A stretch of DNA of 64,000 nucleotides from Cinclus cinclus. Its lineage: Eukaryota > Chordata > Aves > Passeriformes > Cinclidae. Both the position numbers and the translations under genes were made by a program. Of this stretch, positions 10,631 through 22,025 are shown piece by piece. Location: the NCBI RefSeq assembly GCF_963662255.1, contig NC_085055.1, forward strand, positions 2,108,602 through 2,172,601, written 5' to 3'. Within the stretch, counting starts at the first letter, position 1. Every line of letters starts with the position of its first letter. The notes beneath the pieces are model-generated. The model saw only the letters and a list, made by a program, of their open reading frames with translations, was not told where the DNA came from and did no database searches.

Positions 10631-13600
10631 ATTCTCCTGTTGCCGCCCCATGGCTCTGATCCCTCTGGAGCAGCAGCTTAGCCTGCTGCCTTCCCCTCCT
10701 GGAAGCAGAGCCCTCAGGTTCCTGCAGCATTCCCACATGGATCTTTAAATTTCACCTCCTGCTCGTTCTCCCAAGGAGGGAATTCCAGACAGAATGGGAA
10801 TGAGAAGAGCAGCAACAATCCCAGCACAGCTCCTCCTGCAGATGGGAACGCACCTCAAAATCCACCTTGACTTGCAGATTTTAACAAATAACCCTCCCTG
10901 GAATTCCGGAGTGCTCAGCAGGGTGAAGCAATCCTGGTTCCTCTCCCTCAGCACCCTTGGCCATCCATTACAGAACTCCGGGAGATGTAAATCCCTTCCA
11001 TGTGTCCCGTGGAACACCAGGATGAGGGTCTGAGCTGGGGAAATTTTACTGCTGCACATGACTCAGCCATTGCATGTGGGTGAACGTGGCTTGACTGAGC
11101 CTGTGGGGTTTGCTGGAAAAAAAAAATAATTTCCAGGAGTGGAAGGGGAAAGGCAGAAAGAGCAAAGGTGTTTTCAGCCCTGTTTGTGTTTTACCTTGCT
11201 CAGGAGAATGAATTCCAGCATCTTCCTAATCTTTAACCTCAATTTCCTTCCTGCTGGCCTCAGTGGGAGCATGCAGGTGCTATTTTAGTTTTTTCAAATA
11301 TTCCATAGCGCACACAAGGCTCAGGATCTTTCCCCGTCCAGAAAAACTTCCTGTTACGTCTGGGAACTTCAAACCCCTTCTCGAGTGACAGTGCCACACC
11401 TGCACAAAGCCTGACCCAACTTCCTCGTCTCCACCTGAACCCTGATCTGTGTGTGTGCTCCTCCCGCAGCAATTCCAGGCTCCCAAAGTGGGCTTTGGTG
11501 CTGGAATTCAGCTCCATCTCTTCCTGCAGCAGCTGGATTCTGCAGCACGAGCTGGGACAACAGCCAGGGGATTGCTGGATTTTCTCCTTCAGCTGAGTTA
11601 AGTACACAGATGGAGTTTATAATGACCTACAACGACGGAAAAGTCCATTTGAACGAGATCCACACACTTCTGACCCTCAGGAAAGCAGAGCTTGATCTGC
11701 AGCACCCACAGGGATCTCGTTTGGAGGGAGGCTTTCACGGTTCAGCACCGGCACAGCAGCTGGGAGCAGCTGAAGGTTGCACTCATTCCATGCCTTAGCT
11801 GCCCCCTGACAGCTGGGGGCTGCTCCCAGCAAAGACACAGCTCTAAATTTAAACTCAGCTGCCCCTAACTTTGCAGCCTGGCTGATTTATCAGAGCCAAA
11901 TCCCACATTTAGGTACAGGAAAAGAAGATGCAGCTTTTCCGTAACAACATTCCTGGAGCAGCTCTGTCCCATTTTCTTCCAAGGCCAAATTAATTTTTCA
12001 ACACTTTTCCTGTTCTTGCCTCCCCTGAAGTTTCCTTGGCTGTTTCCTTACATAACCAGCTGCTCCTTGCAGTTTAGGTACAGGTCCTTTCCTTTCCAGC
12101 TTTCCTGGGCTGGGCATGGTTTAGGTTCTGGGTCCTTTCCCAGGATTTGTACCTTGGAGCAGAACAGGTGAGCAGCTGTGCCAGAGAAGATGGGGAAATG
12201 GCAAATTGAATCCCAGAGAAAGGGAAACCTTTCCCTCTGTTTTGGGTGTAAGTATAATTTAGGAACATGGTTTTGAACAGAGCTATTCCCAACCAAAACC
12301 TCAAATTTGGGACTAGAGATCAGCAGTGGGTTTAAATTGCAAACACTTAAGAATTGAGAATTCTCAAAGAACTGTCCCAGGAATATCTCAGAGGGGCTTT
12401 GCATTTGCTCCTGGTGACCAACCTCAGTTCCTTGTGATTTTTGGGACATCATCTACATCCTTTGAAGGCTTTCAAGTTCAGGAGGTTGTGTAAACACATC
12501 AATCTATCGACAGAACAACCGAGATGTCTGGGCTCCAAAGTAAGATTTACTTTCGGTTGTAGCCCTTATTTTATTCAGACTTATTTTCTTTGCTCTGAGT
12601 AATTTCTGAAGCAGCTGAAAGGAGCAACTTGGGTTGTGTACAACGTGAGGAGGTGAATATTGTCACAGCTATGACAGGTATTAGTGGAAAATGGGACCAG
12701 ACTCTTGTGCAAGTGCATCTCCCCTGTGATCTCATCAAAGGAAGCAGGGTTGCACCACTCCAGTCACTGCCCTGAGACAGGAAAAGCAAAAACGGAGTGA
12801 GATTCTTGCAACAGATAAGAAATAAAAAGGGAGATGAACTCTTTGTCAGAGATTTAACCCCATCTATGCCGTGGGGAACAGCTTCCTCTGCAGCCTCCTT
12901 CCTCGCTGTGAGCAAACAGGTTTGGACACACAAAGCAGTTGATATCCATAAAATAAATTAAAAGCTCCATAAAACGTGGCTTGGCAGAGTCCTGGCTGCC
13001 TCTCAGCCAGCTGGAGCTCCGTGTCCTGGTGCTGTGCTCTGCACCACCCGTACTGGGTGCTTTTTTGGGCACAGAGGGGTGGCACAAGCAGTGCCATGGG
13101 CCCGAGCTGCTCCCCAGGCAGCGTTTCAGCATCTCCCGTTCCAGCTGGAATGTTGGAATAACATCCATGCTCCAGCTTCCCTGCGTCTCCCCACTAAACC
13201 TGCACCAGAAATCACTCCTGGAATTGCTCTCAAGGCACATTTGTGCTGTATTATTTGTACCTTACTCGTGGTATTCGTGAGAGAAAAAAAACCCCGCATC
13301 CCAATTCCTGAAGCATTAAAATCCACATCAAAACCCCTCAAAGTGCCTTGTGCTGACCAAGCAAGAGCCCAAGCATTTATTGCAGGGATTCTCCTCCATA
13401 TTATCCAAGGCTTATCCAACAGGGAAGGCAGGACTTGCACCTGCTTCCCACTCAAGGCAGCCACCAGCAGCTCTAAGAAAACCGAAGAGGAAAAATGCGC
13501 CAGCGATGAGCATTCCCAGCACAGCGGTGTGAGCAGCACAGCCACATTCCCTCCCCCATCACCCCCCGCCTGTTTTCACCTTTTCTCTCCGGGGTGTTGG

Positions 13601-13681
13601 ACTCGTTTTTAGGGAATCCCTAAAGGCAAACCATTTTCCTGCCACCTGGACATGCCCAGCTGCAGGGCTGCAGCAACAAGT

Positions 13682-13750
13682 CACAATCACAGAATGGGCT
13701 GGCTTGGAAGGGACCTTAAAACTCATCTCATTCCAGCCCAGGGGACACCT
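13682..13750 (-). mobile_element. Short CR1-type LINE tail
   Basis: Matches the inverted CR1 3' end: 'atcacagaatgggctgg', 'cttggaagggaccttaaaa', then 'attccagccc'. Only the extreme 3' end remains. It abuts the CpG island. Confidence 0.7.
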
Positions 13751-13789
13751 GAAACCCCGAGAGAGCCCTGGCTGGAGGCTGCAGGTGCG

Positions 13790-14830
13790 GCTGGAGCAAC
13801 CCCCGCAGGGTCTGCGGCTGCCAGCCCCGCTCCCGGGCCTTCCCCCGCTCCTTACCGAGCCACCGGCGACTCGCCGTGGCAGCGGCCGCGCTCGCCAAGG
13901 TCACCGGTCCCTGCCTGGGAGATGCTCCGGGACGCGTCTCCGCCGCGATGTCCTTGGGCGAGCCGAGCTGAGCGGGGAATGCGAGCCGGCACCGGGAGCG
14001 TCGGGGATGCGGGAGTACCGGGATGCGGGAATACTGGGGATGCGGGAATACCGGGATGCGGGAATACCAGGGATGCGGGAGCGCCGGGGATGCGGGAGCG
14101 CTGGGGATGCGGGAATACCGGGATGCGGGAATACCGGGGATGCGGGAATACTGGGAATGCGGGAGCGCCGGGGATGCGGGAATACCGGGATGCGGGAATA
14201 CCGGGGATGCGGCGCACCGCGGCCCCGCTCCTCCCTCACCTCCACTCCGCGCACCGCAGCTCCCCAGCCCGGCGCTGCCCGCGCTTAAATCCTCACCTTT
14301 CCCCCTCCCTTCCTTCCTCCCTCCTTCCCTCTCTCCTCCCCGCTCCTCACCTCCTCCCGCTCGCTCCCGTGGCCGCGCTCCCGGCCGGTCCCTCCGCCCC
14401 GCCCGCTGCCGCTGCCGCAGCCGCTGCGCTCGGGTTTGCGGCGCCGGGGAGCGGGGGAGGAGGAGGAGGAGGAGGAGCGGCGGAGCCGGGCTCGGGGAAA
14501 CCCGTGGGATGGAGCTGGCTGGCACCTCCGGGACGCCAGCTGTTTCCCTGGAGCCCCGTGTTTCCCCCGGCTTTTCCCGGCGCTGGCGTCATGCGCTCGG
14601 GATGCGGGATCCGGGATGCGCCAGCCCTGCCCCGCACTGAGCGGCTTCTTATCGCACCCCGCTATCGCGACAGACGCCCTTCACAGCGCGCCCCTCCGTC
14701 GCGACAGACATCCCTGCAGCGTGGTTATCCTGCCGAGGGTGCCGGCAGGTGCCTGCGAGCATCTCGGCTCCGAGGGAGGGAGCGGCAAGGAGCTGGAGCC
14801 GCAGCGCGGTGTTCCAGCGGGAGGAGAGGG
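13790..14830 (-). promoter_or_regulatory. CpG island, probable SPTSSB promoter and first exon
   Basis: This kilobase is strikingly rich in G+C and CpG (for example gcggccgc near 13,880, and dense CG dinucleotides at 14,350-14,460 and 14,640-14,800), whereas the flanks are AT-rich and CpG-poor. It lies about 8-9 kb upstream of the SPTSSB coding exon, which needs an upstream 5' exon. Minus-strand donor-like GTGAGG motifs occur at 14,239-14,234, 14,296-14,291 and 14,350-14,345, any of which could end the first exon. Polypyrimidine stretches and a minisatellite (14,006-14,212) are embedded. The open frames here (up to 396 codons) are composition artefacts. The transcription start and strand are inferred. 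The island could also serve an unannotated noncoding transcript. Confidence 0.6.
14006..14212. repeat. GC-rich minisatellite (16/18-bp units) inside the CpG island
   Basis: About 13 tandem copies of gatgcgggaataccgg-like units, often alternating 16 and 18 bases to make a 34-bp higher-order dimer, with variants ending in gcgccgggg or tactgggg. Every copy holds GGG runs and at least one CpG. The array sits within the presumed promoter/first-exon island, so its length may vary between individuals and affect expression. That effect is inference. Confidence 0.85.
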
Positions 14831-15785
14831 GATTTGGGATGATTCCCATTGATCCGGTACCCCCAGGTGCCAGGTGAGGAGTTTCCAGAAAGGAGACATA
14901 GGGATGGGCAGCTATTCACAGGAAATACCTGAAATCCTGTGGAATACAACACGACCCTGCCCATCACGAGGCTCGGGTTCCCGTGTTGTATTCTGTCTCA
15001 GAGATACAAAAAGCTTAATTTAGTGTCTGCTCTCTGCCGAACCTCTACTTTAAAACACAACTTCGCAGTTTAAGTGATGAATAAACGTATCAGAAATGCT
15101 TTTTCCCCTGGAGCAGCAGATTCCAGGCACAATCCCCCCACCGAACAAAGCGTCGCTGCCTTCCGAACACAAAGGAAGGCAAACCCTTCGGAGGGCCAGG
15201 TGTGACAGCTGCTGTTAAAGCCGTTCTTCTCCTGTTCGAACGCATTTTAACGATGCTTTAAAACCGCTCTTTCCTCGGCGAGCACCTTTAGAAAGGCAGG
15301 TGACAAAGGGGTTATCAGGATGTGACGCTTTCCTTCCCAACCCCGCAGTGCCTGGATAGTTTTATGGATGTTGACTCTGCAACTGCTTAACCTTGGATAT
15401 TAAAACATTCCCGTGCAAAGGCTTTGTTGAAAATGTACAGGTCGCTGTGTCCTTTCCTAGCTGGGAGCAGAGCTCTCCCCTGTCCTGGAGCTCCATGCTG
15501 GGTCTGGGGACAACTCCTGGTGCTGGAATTCCCGAGTGGACACAGGTTGGAAATGGCCAGAGTGGCTTTTCCAGTGATCAGCGGTCACCCAATCCCTTAA
15601 AAACCCCGGCAAAAGCATTTTGGGTTATCAGGGCGCAATTAAACCGCACAGCAGTTTAATTTTGGGTTTTTATTCCAGGGGCTGCTCTTTACAGAGAGGA
15701 GTTTACAAAAACCTGCTCCACAATCTCATTAGCACCCTAATGAGCTGCTTGCTGCTGCCTTGCTTCTGCTGGGCACAGAATTCCT

Positions 15786-16080
15786 GAATCTTCGAGTCAT
15801 TTAGGCTGGAAAAAAATCTCCAAGATCAGGGAGTCCAAGTGTTCCCAAAGCCACCACTAAATTCTGTCCCAAATGTCACATCCCCACAACTTTTAGATCC
15901 CTCCAGGGATGGGGAATCCATCCCAGCTGTGCCAGCCCTCTCCAGGGAGGAATTGTTCTCAAAATCCAAACTGAACTTCCTCTGGCACAACCTGGGGCTG
16001 TTCCCTCATCGCTGGGAGCAGAGCCTGGCCTGCCCTGGCTGTCCCCTCCTGTCAGGGAGTTGTGCACAGCCAGAAAGTCC
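15786..16080 (-). mobile_element. CR1-type LINE 3' fragment
   Basis: In inverted order: 'gaatcttcgagtcatttagg', 'ggctggaaaaaa', 'ccctccagggatgg', 'atcccagctgtgcc', then the 'ggctgttccctcatcgctgg' region that precedes the CR1 tail. It is diverged and 5'-truncated. Confidence 0.7.
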
Positions 16081-16091
16081 CCAAAATTAGT

Positions 16092-16234
16092 CCCCAAAAT
16101 GGCCAAAATTCACCTCGAAATTCACCTCAAAATTCACCCAAGTTCACCTGTTTTGAGGTGAATTTGGGTGAATTTCAAGGTGAATTTCAGTGAACTTTAA
16201 GGTGAATTTTGGCTGAATTTTTGCCATTTTGGGG
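16092..16234. repeat. Imperfect inverted repeat (hairpin) of GGTGAATTT units
   Basis: The left arm is made of 'aaattcacct' units and the right arm of 'aggtgaattt' units, meeting at about 16,150. The outer ends also match: ccccaaaatggccaaaattc on the left and the complement of gaatttttgccattttgggg on the right. The right arm has extra copies, and similar direct units continue to about 16,325. It has no coding capacity. Confidence 0.8.
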
Positions 16235-17559
16235 GATAATTTCAGGATAACTTTGAGGTGAATTGGTTAATTTGGGTGAATTTTGGGGGAATTTTGAGCG
16301 GAATTTTGGGGGAATTTTGGCCGTTTTTGTAGATAAATAAAGGGGAAAAAAAATATAAATCTCTGATCCCCCTTTCCCCCAGGCTGAGCCCTTTCCCCAT
16401 CTCCCTCAGGAATTTCCCAACTCCCTCAGGCTCTCCAAACCCTTCAGCCCCAGGTGAGGTCAGCAGCTGCTGTAGAGGAAGGTTCAGAGCTCTGTAAATC
16501 CCTCCCTTTTGCCTTTGACACACTCTGGCTGCTCAAATGGAGAAGGATTTGCCTGACAATGAATTTCAGATTTGCTGATAATCCAGTCTTGTTTGCCTTG
16601 GGACCAGACAGGGCTGCCAGGGCCCTGCTGGTGTTTCCAGAGGGAAGAGCCTCTGGAGTCAGAAGTGATTGAATTCAGGATTAACAGCTCTTTTCTGTGA
16701 AGTAGGACAGGGTTTAATCGAAAGGAGGCTGTGATTTGATTTATCAGGTCCTGCTGGAGAGGGAGGAAAGGTTCTGCTTCCCCCTGAGCCTCCTGCTGTT
16801 TCCTTCCCTGACTCAGGAGAACCCTCTGGCTTGTCCCTTGCAAGGAATGAAAAGCAAATTAATGAAAAAGTGAATTGAAAAAAAAAAAAAAAAAGAAAAA
16901 CAGGGGGAAAAAAGGAAATTAAGAAATAACTTTTGAATTAACTTTTCTATTAGAGAAGGGTTTGAAAAGGAGAGACTTCATGTGGGTAAAAGAATTTATT
17001 TATAAACCTAACCCTTGTATTCACCAGCTGCAGGATGACACTTCTGCACTGAGCAAAGCAGCCCCAAAACCTCCCAATGCCTCAAAACCAGGCCTATAAA
17101 AGAAAAGATGAGGAGCACAACTACATTAAATTGCCCACTTCCTCAGGGTTTCCATCCTCCTGCTCCAGACCTGCTTGAACCTCAGCCTTCCCTAAAAGCC
17201 CTGTGCTTGTCATGGTAAAAATCAGACCAAATTACCAGGATAAAGTAGATAAAAATGTGGGAGTTTGTTTCCTTGTCTCCCCAGGGGCTCCGGCTCCCTT
17301 CCTGCTTTGGCCCCTGGGGATTTGTGTTAATTATTGTTGGGGATTCCAGCCTGGCTTTGGCTCCTGCAGGAAACATCCAGCTCGGCCCCTGGAGACAGGA
17401 ATAAAATCCCTGCCCTGCCAGAAAAGCCAACATGGAATTTCTAGAGCTTGGGAGTATTTCCTGAGCCCTGGGGCTCTGTCACAGCCCTGCAGGAGTATTT
17501 TACAACAGGCCAGGCTCTTCCCAGCCTGGAGCATGGAGGGTTTTCCAGAAGATCCGATT

Positions 17560-17770
17560 TCATAGAATCCCAGAATGGTTTGGGTTGGAAGGAACCTTAA
17601 AATCACCCAGTGCCACCCGTGCCATGGCAGGGACACCTCCCACTGTCCCAGGCTGCTCCAACCTGGCCTTGGACACTGCCAGGGATCCGGGACAGCCACA
17701 GCCGCTCTGGGCACCCTCCCCACCTTCACAGGAAGGAATTTCTCCCCAAAAGCTGATCTGAACAGATCAA
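17560..17770 (-). mobile_element. CR1-type LINE 3' fragment
   Basis: Excellent inverted CR1 tail: 'catagaatcccagaatggtt', 'tgggttggaaggaacctt', 'ccatggcagggacacc', 'aggctgctccaacctggcc' and 'gaaggaatttctcccc'. One of the best preserved CR1 copies in the window. Confidence 0.9.
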
Positions 17771-19295
17771 GGATGTTCCTGCAAACCCAACAAAGCAACA
17801 GCCTGAACTCTTTTCATTTTCCAGCACTGAGAGATCTGGATATATTTTTTTTTTCAGGTCTTGCCTGGCTGCTGAGGCCGTCTTGATTAATGGGAAGGAA
17901 ACTTCCAGGGTAAGCATGGAATTTGGCAGAGTCTGCAGGATATTCTGGGCAGAGGAGATGCTCAGGCTAAGCCTGACATTATTGTGCTGCTAATTGTGCT
18001 CCCAACTAATTGGGCGTGTGCTGATCCTGTCACCCTCTCCTGACAAAACTGCAATCGAAGGCAGCCTGACAAATTAGAGAACAACCCTTTAATCTGATGA
18101 CAGGGCAGGCTGGACAAAGCCACCAGCACTGTGGGGTGTGGGTGACAACCCTTTGTGGGTGATCTTCTCTCCACGTGCCCCAGGTGCCACCACGGCTCCT
18201 GTTCTGGGGACTGGTGGCTCTGCAGTGAGGCAGGAGAGGCTGTGTGGGACACTGCCGGCAGCAGTGACCAGCTCTGATCCTCCCTCCTGCCCTGAGTTCC
18301 TTTGGAATTTTGTGCCAAATAAGTCCCCGTGGTCCCTTCTGAGAAATTCTGTTTTATGGGAATCTGTTCATGCGTTGCATTCAGTGGATTTGGGATCATC
18401 TGTCAGCAGCCTTGTCCTCCTCAATTCAACATCAGTGTCAATATTAATTAATGTTCTGGGTTAACTGGCCTGCACCCAGCTGGAGGAGCGGCCGGGTGGA
18501 ATTCTGGGATCAGGAACAAGTAATTAGAAGATAAAGGAATAATCAGCTTGGAGAACAAGGGCTGGGCAGGATCTCCAGTCCTGGGTGAGTCAGATTTTCA
18601 CATCTCTGCTTCCTGCTGCGTCCCTCGGCACAAATATTAAATTGCTCCAGCCAGGCTGGGCTCTGGATGAGCAAAGTGTGTGATCTCCTGGGATAACTGG
18701 GATAACTGGGATTTGTTGTTGACCTGGAGATCCTGGCGTGTCCATGCTCCCACCCTCACTGGGATATCAGGTGAGAATTCCCATCCCACAGCTGGGAGTG
18801 CCTGGGTTCCTTCCGAAGTGTTCCAGAGGAAAATCCAGCTGCTTTGGGAGTTGGAGTTTCCCTCTGGAGATGGCAGCTGAGTTTGGGGTGCTCTGGGAGG
18901 AACCACTCATGGAACAGAACCCGTCCTGCTGCTGGAGAAGATTTTCACCTGGAGAAGGCCCAGCTCTGAGATCAACCCTGACCATTCTAATACCAGTTCA
19001 CCATGGGAAATTTCCTTAAAATGAGGAATTCTTCCCATATCTGGGCTTCTCTTGGCTTTGTGCCTCCCCCCGTACAGGTTACTGCTCCCAGTGCAAACGG
19101 GTTTGAGCAGCGCAGGTCTCTCAGAGACTTGATTTTTGTGTTCAAAAAATTCCATTTTGGGAAGTTATCCCTGGGAAATGTTTGGTTTAGAGCATTGTGC
19201 TCGTCCTGGGTGGATCCCGCTGGCTCAGGGTCTGTGGGGTCACTAATTCTTAGGGCTGGGATGTTTGGGCAGGGTGGGATCGTTGGGGTGTCCTG

Positions 19296-19350
19296 TCCAG
19301 GAATTGGAATTGGATGATGCCTGTGAGCCCATTCCAACCGGGATATTCCC

Positions 19351-19396
<46 letters not shown>
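19296..19396 (+). mobile_element. CR1 tail ending in a 43-base T run
   Basis: 'ggaattggatgatgcctgtg', 'cccattccaacc' and 'gatattccctgatt' match the last part of a CR1 3' end. The terminal microsatellite-like part is replaced by an uninterrupted run of T from 19354 to 19396. The T run may be an expanded CR1 end, or an assembly or slippage product. Confidence 0.65.
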
Positions 19397-19397
<1 letters not shown>

Positions 19398-19796
19398 TGC
19401 TTCAGCTGCAAACCCGTCCCTGGCAGAGCTGTTGGGAGCTCCTGGAGCTCCCTCTTGTGCTGAGCCTCACCTGGAGCAGCGATTTCCGTATTTCCTAAAA
19501 CCTCCTGTGTTTTCCTTCTCCATCCCACTCCTGCCCTCCCATCCCCGCTCCTCCCCAGCTCCACCTGCCAGCCTGATCCCCCTTCTGTTGTCCCCAATTC
19601 CAGCAGGAGGTGACATCTGGCCCAGCTGGAGGGCTCTGTCCCCTCCATGGAGCCAGAGGAATCTTTCCCACCTCAGCACGTTTTGCTCCTTCTCCCTTTC
19701 CAAGGGAAAAATTAGAGATGGAAATGAAGAATAAGAGAAGGAAATGAAAAATAAGAGAAGGAAATGAAGTCAATCCGCTCTTGCCCTAATTCTGGT

Positions 19797-19861
19797 GGGA
19801 TTTCTGGTGGGATTCCTGGTGGGATTCCTAATGGGATTCCTAATGGGATTCCTGGTGGGAT
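19797..19861. repeat. 12-bp tandem repeat (GGTGGGATTCCT)n
   Basis: About five units of tggtgggattcc, with a variant taatgggattcc in the middle. It lies immediately upstream of a short CR1 tail. Confidence 0.8.
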
Positions 19862-19875
19862 GTCCTGCACAGAGC

Positions 19876-19925
19876 CAGCAGTTGGACTTTAATGATCTAT
19901 TCCAACCCAGGATGTTCCGTGATTT
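19876..19925 (+). mobile_element. Short CR1-type tail
   Basis: 'gttggactttaatgatct', 'attccaacccaggatgttcc' and 'gtgattt' follow the CR1 3'-end order. Only about 50 bases survive. Confidence 0.65.
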
Positions 19926-20160
19926 GAGTCAGCAGATCTAAAAAAATGCAACGTGTTTTACAATTATTCATCGTTTATTACTGTTCTACACACCCCTGTT
20001 TATTTTTCTGGAGATATTTTGCTGCCTCTGCTGCTTCTGGGTGAGCTGCAGAAGAGTTGGAAAGTTTTAGGCATCTCGTCCAAAGAAATCAGTGGGAACG
20101 TTCCCTCTGATTTTAGTGAGGATCCAGAGCTCCAGAGCCCATGCAGCGAGTTTGTAGATC

Positions 20161-20188
20161 AAAAAATAAAATAAAATAAAATAAAAAA
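20161..20188. repeat. (AAAAT)n microsatellite
   Basis: Four to five nearly perfect AAAAT/AAATA pentamers. Confidence 0.8.
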
Positions 20189-22025
20189 TTATACAATTCT
20201 CACTCTCCCTTTCTTTTTAATTCCCTAAACACCACAAACTCCCCAAATCGTTTGAGTCCAGCCCACAGAGGCAGTTTTATTCTCAGATTTTTGCTTCCTG
20301 CTGTGATTTGAAGGTGCTGCATCTCTCTGACCTGTGCTGGAACCCCGGATTTGATTACACAGCCTGGATTTGCCAGAACCAAGAAGAATTTGGGTGAAAG
20401 GAAACCAGAGCTTTCAATTTCCTTATTTCCTTATTTCCAAGGAGCGTTTCCACACCTTTTGAGGTGAAATCACCCCCAGAGGGACTCTGTGCCACGGGAA
20501 TGGGCAGGATCCTCTCCTGAATTAAATCTCCGAGCCCTTTGTCTCACAAAACGATGATAAAATTCTAATTCACGTGGGGAGTTGGGTGCCGGATGGATAT
20601 TCCAGGATTAAAGGATGATTCCAGTGACTTTACTGGGACTGGGGGAGAGGGAATGGCAGCCCTGTCACTCCCACCTCCAGCCTGGAATTCCAGCCTGGAA
20701 TTCCAGCCCCCCCCTCAGCTACTCGTTTTCCCTGAAATCTGGGACTGAGCACAAGGAGGGCAACAATCCCAGAAAGCAAAGCCAGGGCTCTTGAGGGCGG
20801 TTTTGTTTCCCAAAAACACAAGGAAAAGAAGGGAAAAAAAGGGTGTCCATAACATCCCGGGGCTGCCTCACAAAGGGAGACCCCGGGGCAAAAGGGGAGC
20901 CAGGTAATTCTATCCCTTTTCCCTTTTACCTGTCTCCAGTTTCCAGAGGAGACAATGGATGCTTTTCTTAGCCCAGACCTCCCGACAAAGGAAATCCTGG
21001 AGCAGGGTTTGGGATAACACCTGGGGGAATATGTTTTACATCCCAAAAAAGCTTTAAAACCCAGCCCCAGAGAGGGGGTTGAGCCTGGAATAATTCCTGA
21101 GCTGTAATTCTGGTGTCTCCCATAAATAACCTCATGTTTCTGGTGCGTTAAATCTGCATTTTGGGACTCCAGAGACTGGAATAAGCACCAGGAAGTTCTT
21201 AAATAATTCCCTAACTGGTTATTTTTGGGAAATAGAAGCTTTTGGATCTCCTAGCCAGTAAATTTAAAGGGCAATAAATCCTTATTTAGGTGTGACTCTG
21301 CTGCCATCCTGCAGATTTTGGGGATTTTGGACCAACATTTGGCACAGGGGTTGTGGGATCCCCTGGCACAGACTGGTGCAGAATTTTCCCATCTCATTTC
21401 CCCCCAGATATCTGAGTGTTAGTAACACCAAATGTAATGAATTTACAGGGAGATCATTTCATCCCTATGAAACCAATGGAAATCCCTATGAACGTATTTT
21501 CTCTACCCAAGTATTTTAAATCCTACACGAAACATTGCTCTTTTTCTGTGAAAATGAAATAATTTTTACCTCATGCAGTATTTAAATCTCTCATCACAAA
21601 TTAATCCCCTCTACCCCCAAATTTAAGCTGAAAACAGAACAACTAGAAAGGCAAAACCCAAAGATTATTTCCTCTTTCGTTTTAAGGTTTTATTTCTCTC
21701 AAGCATTTAACTCACAGTTTGATAATTTGGGGGGGAAAAAAAGTGAATTACCATCCAAATTTGCTCTTAGCAAAGGGAATTTAGGACATGCTCTCATGAT
21801 CCCATGAAGCTTTTTTATTTTTCTTTTACCCTGTTCCAAACTCCCAGCTCAGGGAAGGGATTGTGATGCCAAATCTGAATTTTAAAAACAGAGAGAAATA
21901 AATTGAAAAATTCCTTCTCCAGTGGGATCCTCCCTGTCTAAACAGATTCTGGTTCTGGTACCTGGTGATCTGATCCCTAAATCCCCAAAACCTGCTGTGG
22001 GGGAGAGCCCAAACACCCAAACACC

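Larger units (their letters stand above)
5950..13789 (-). other. Probable SPTSSB intron 1
   Basis: Inferred from the acceptor at 5950 and the CpG island near 14 kb. No additional coding exon with recognisable homology was found. It contains a CR1 fragment (6,090-6,243), the polypurine tract (7,588-8,013), a short (CCCATT)n at about 10,250-10,284 and a 50-bp tandem array (10,378-10,630). The rest appears to be unique sequence. Confidence 0.5.

Noticed and set aside
13652..14842. 396-codon plus-strand frame
   Set aside because: Openness comes from the high G+C of the CpG island and the minisatellite. No domain is recognised.
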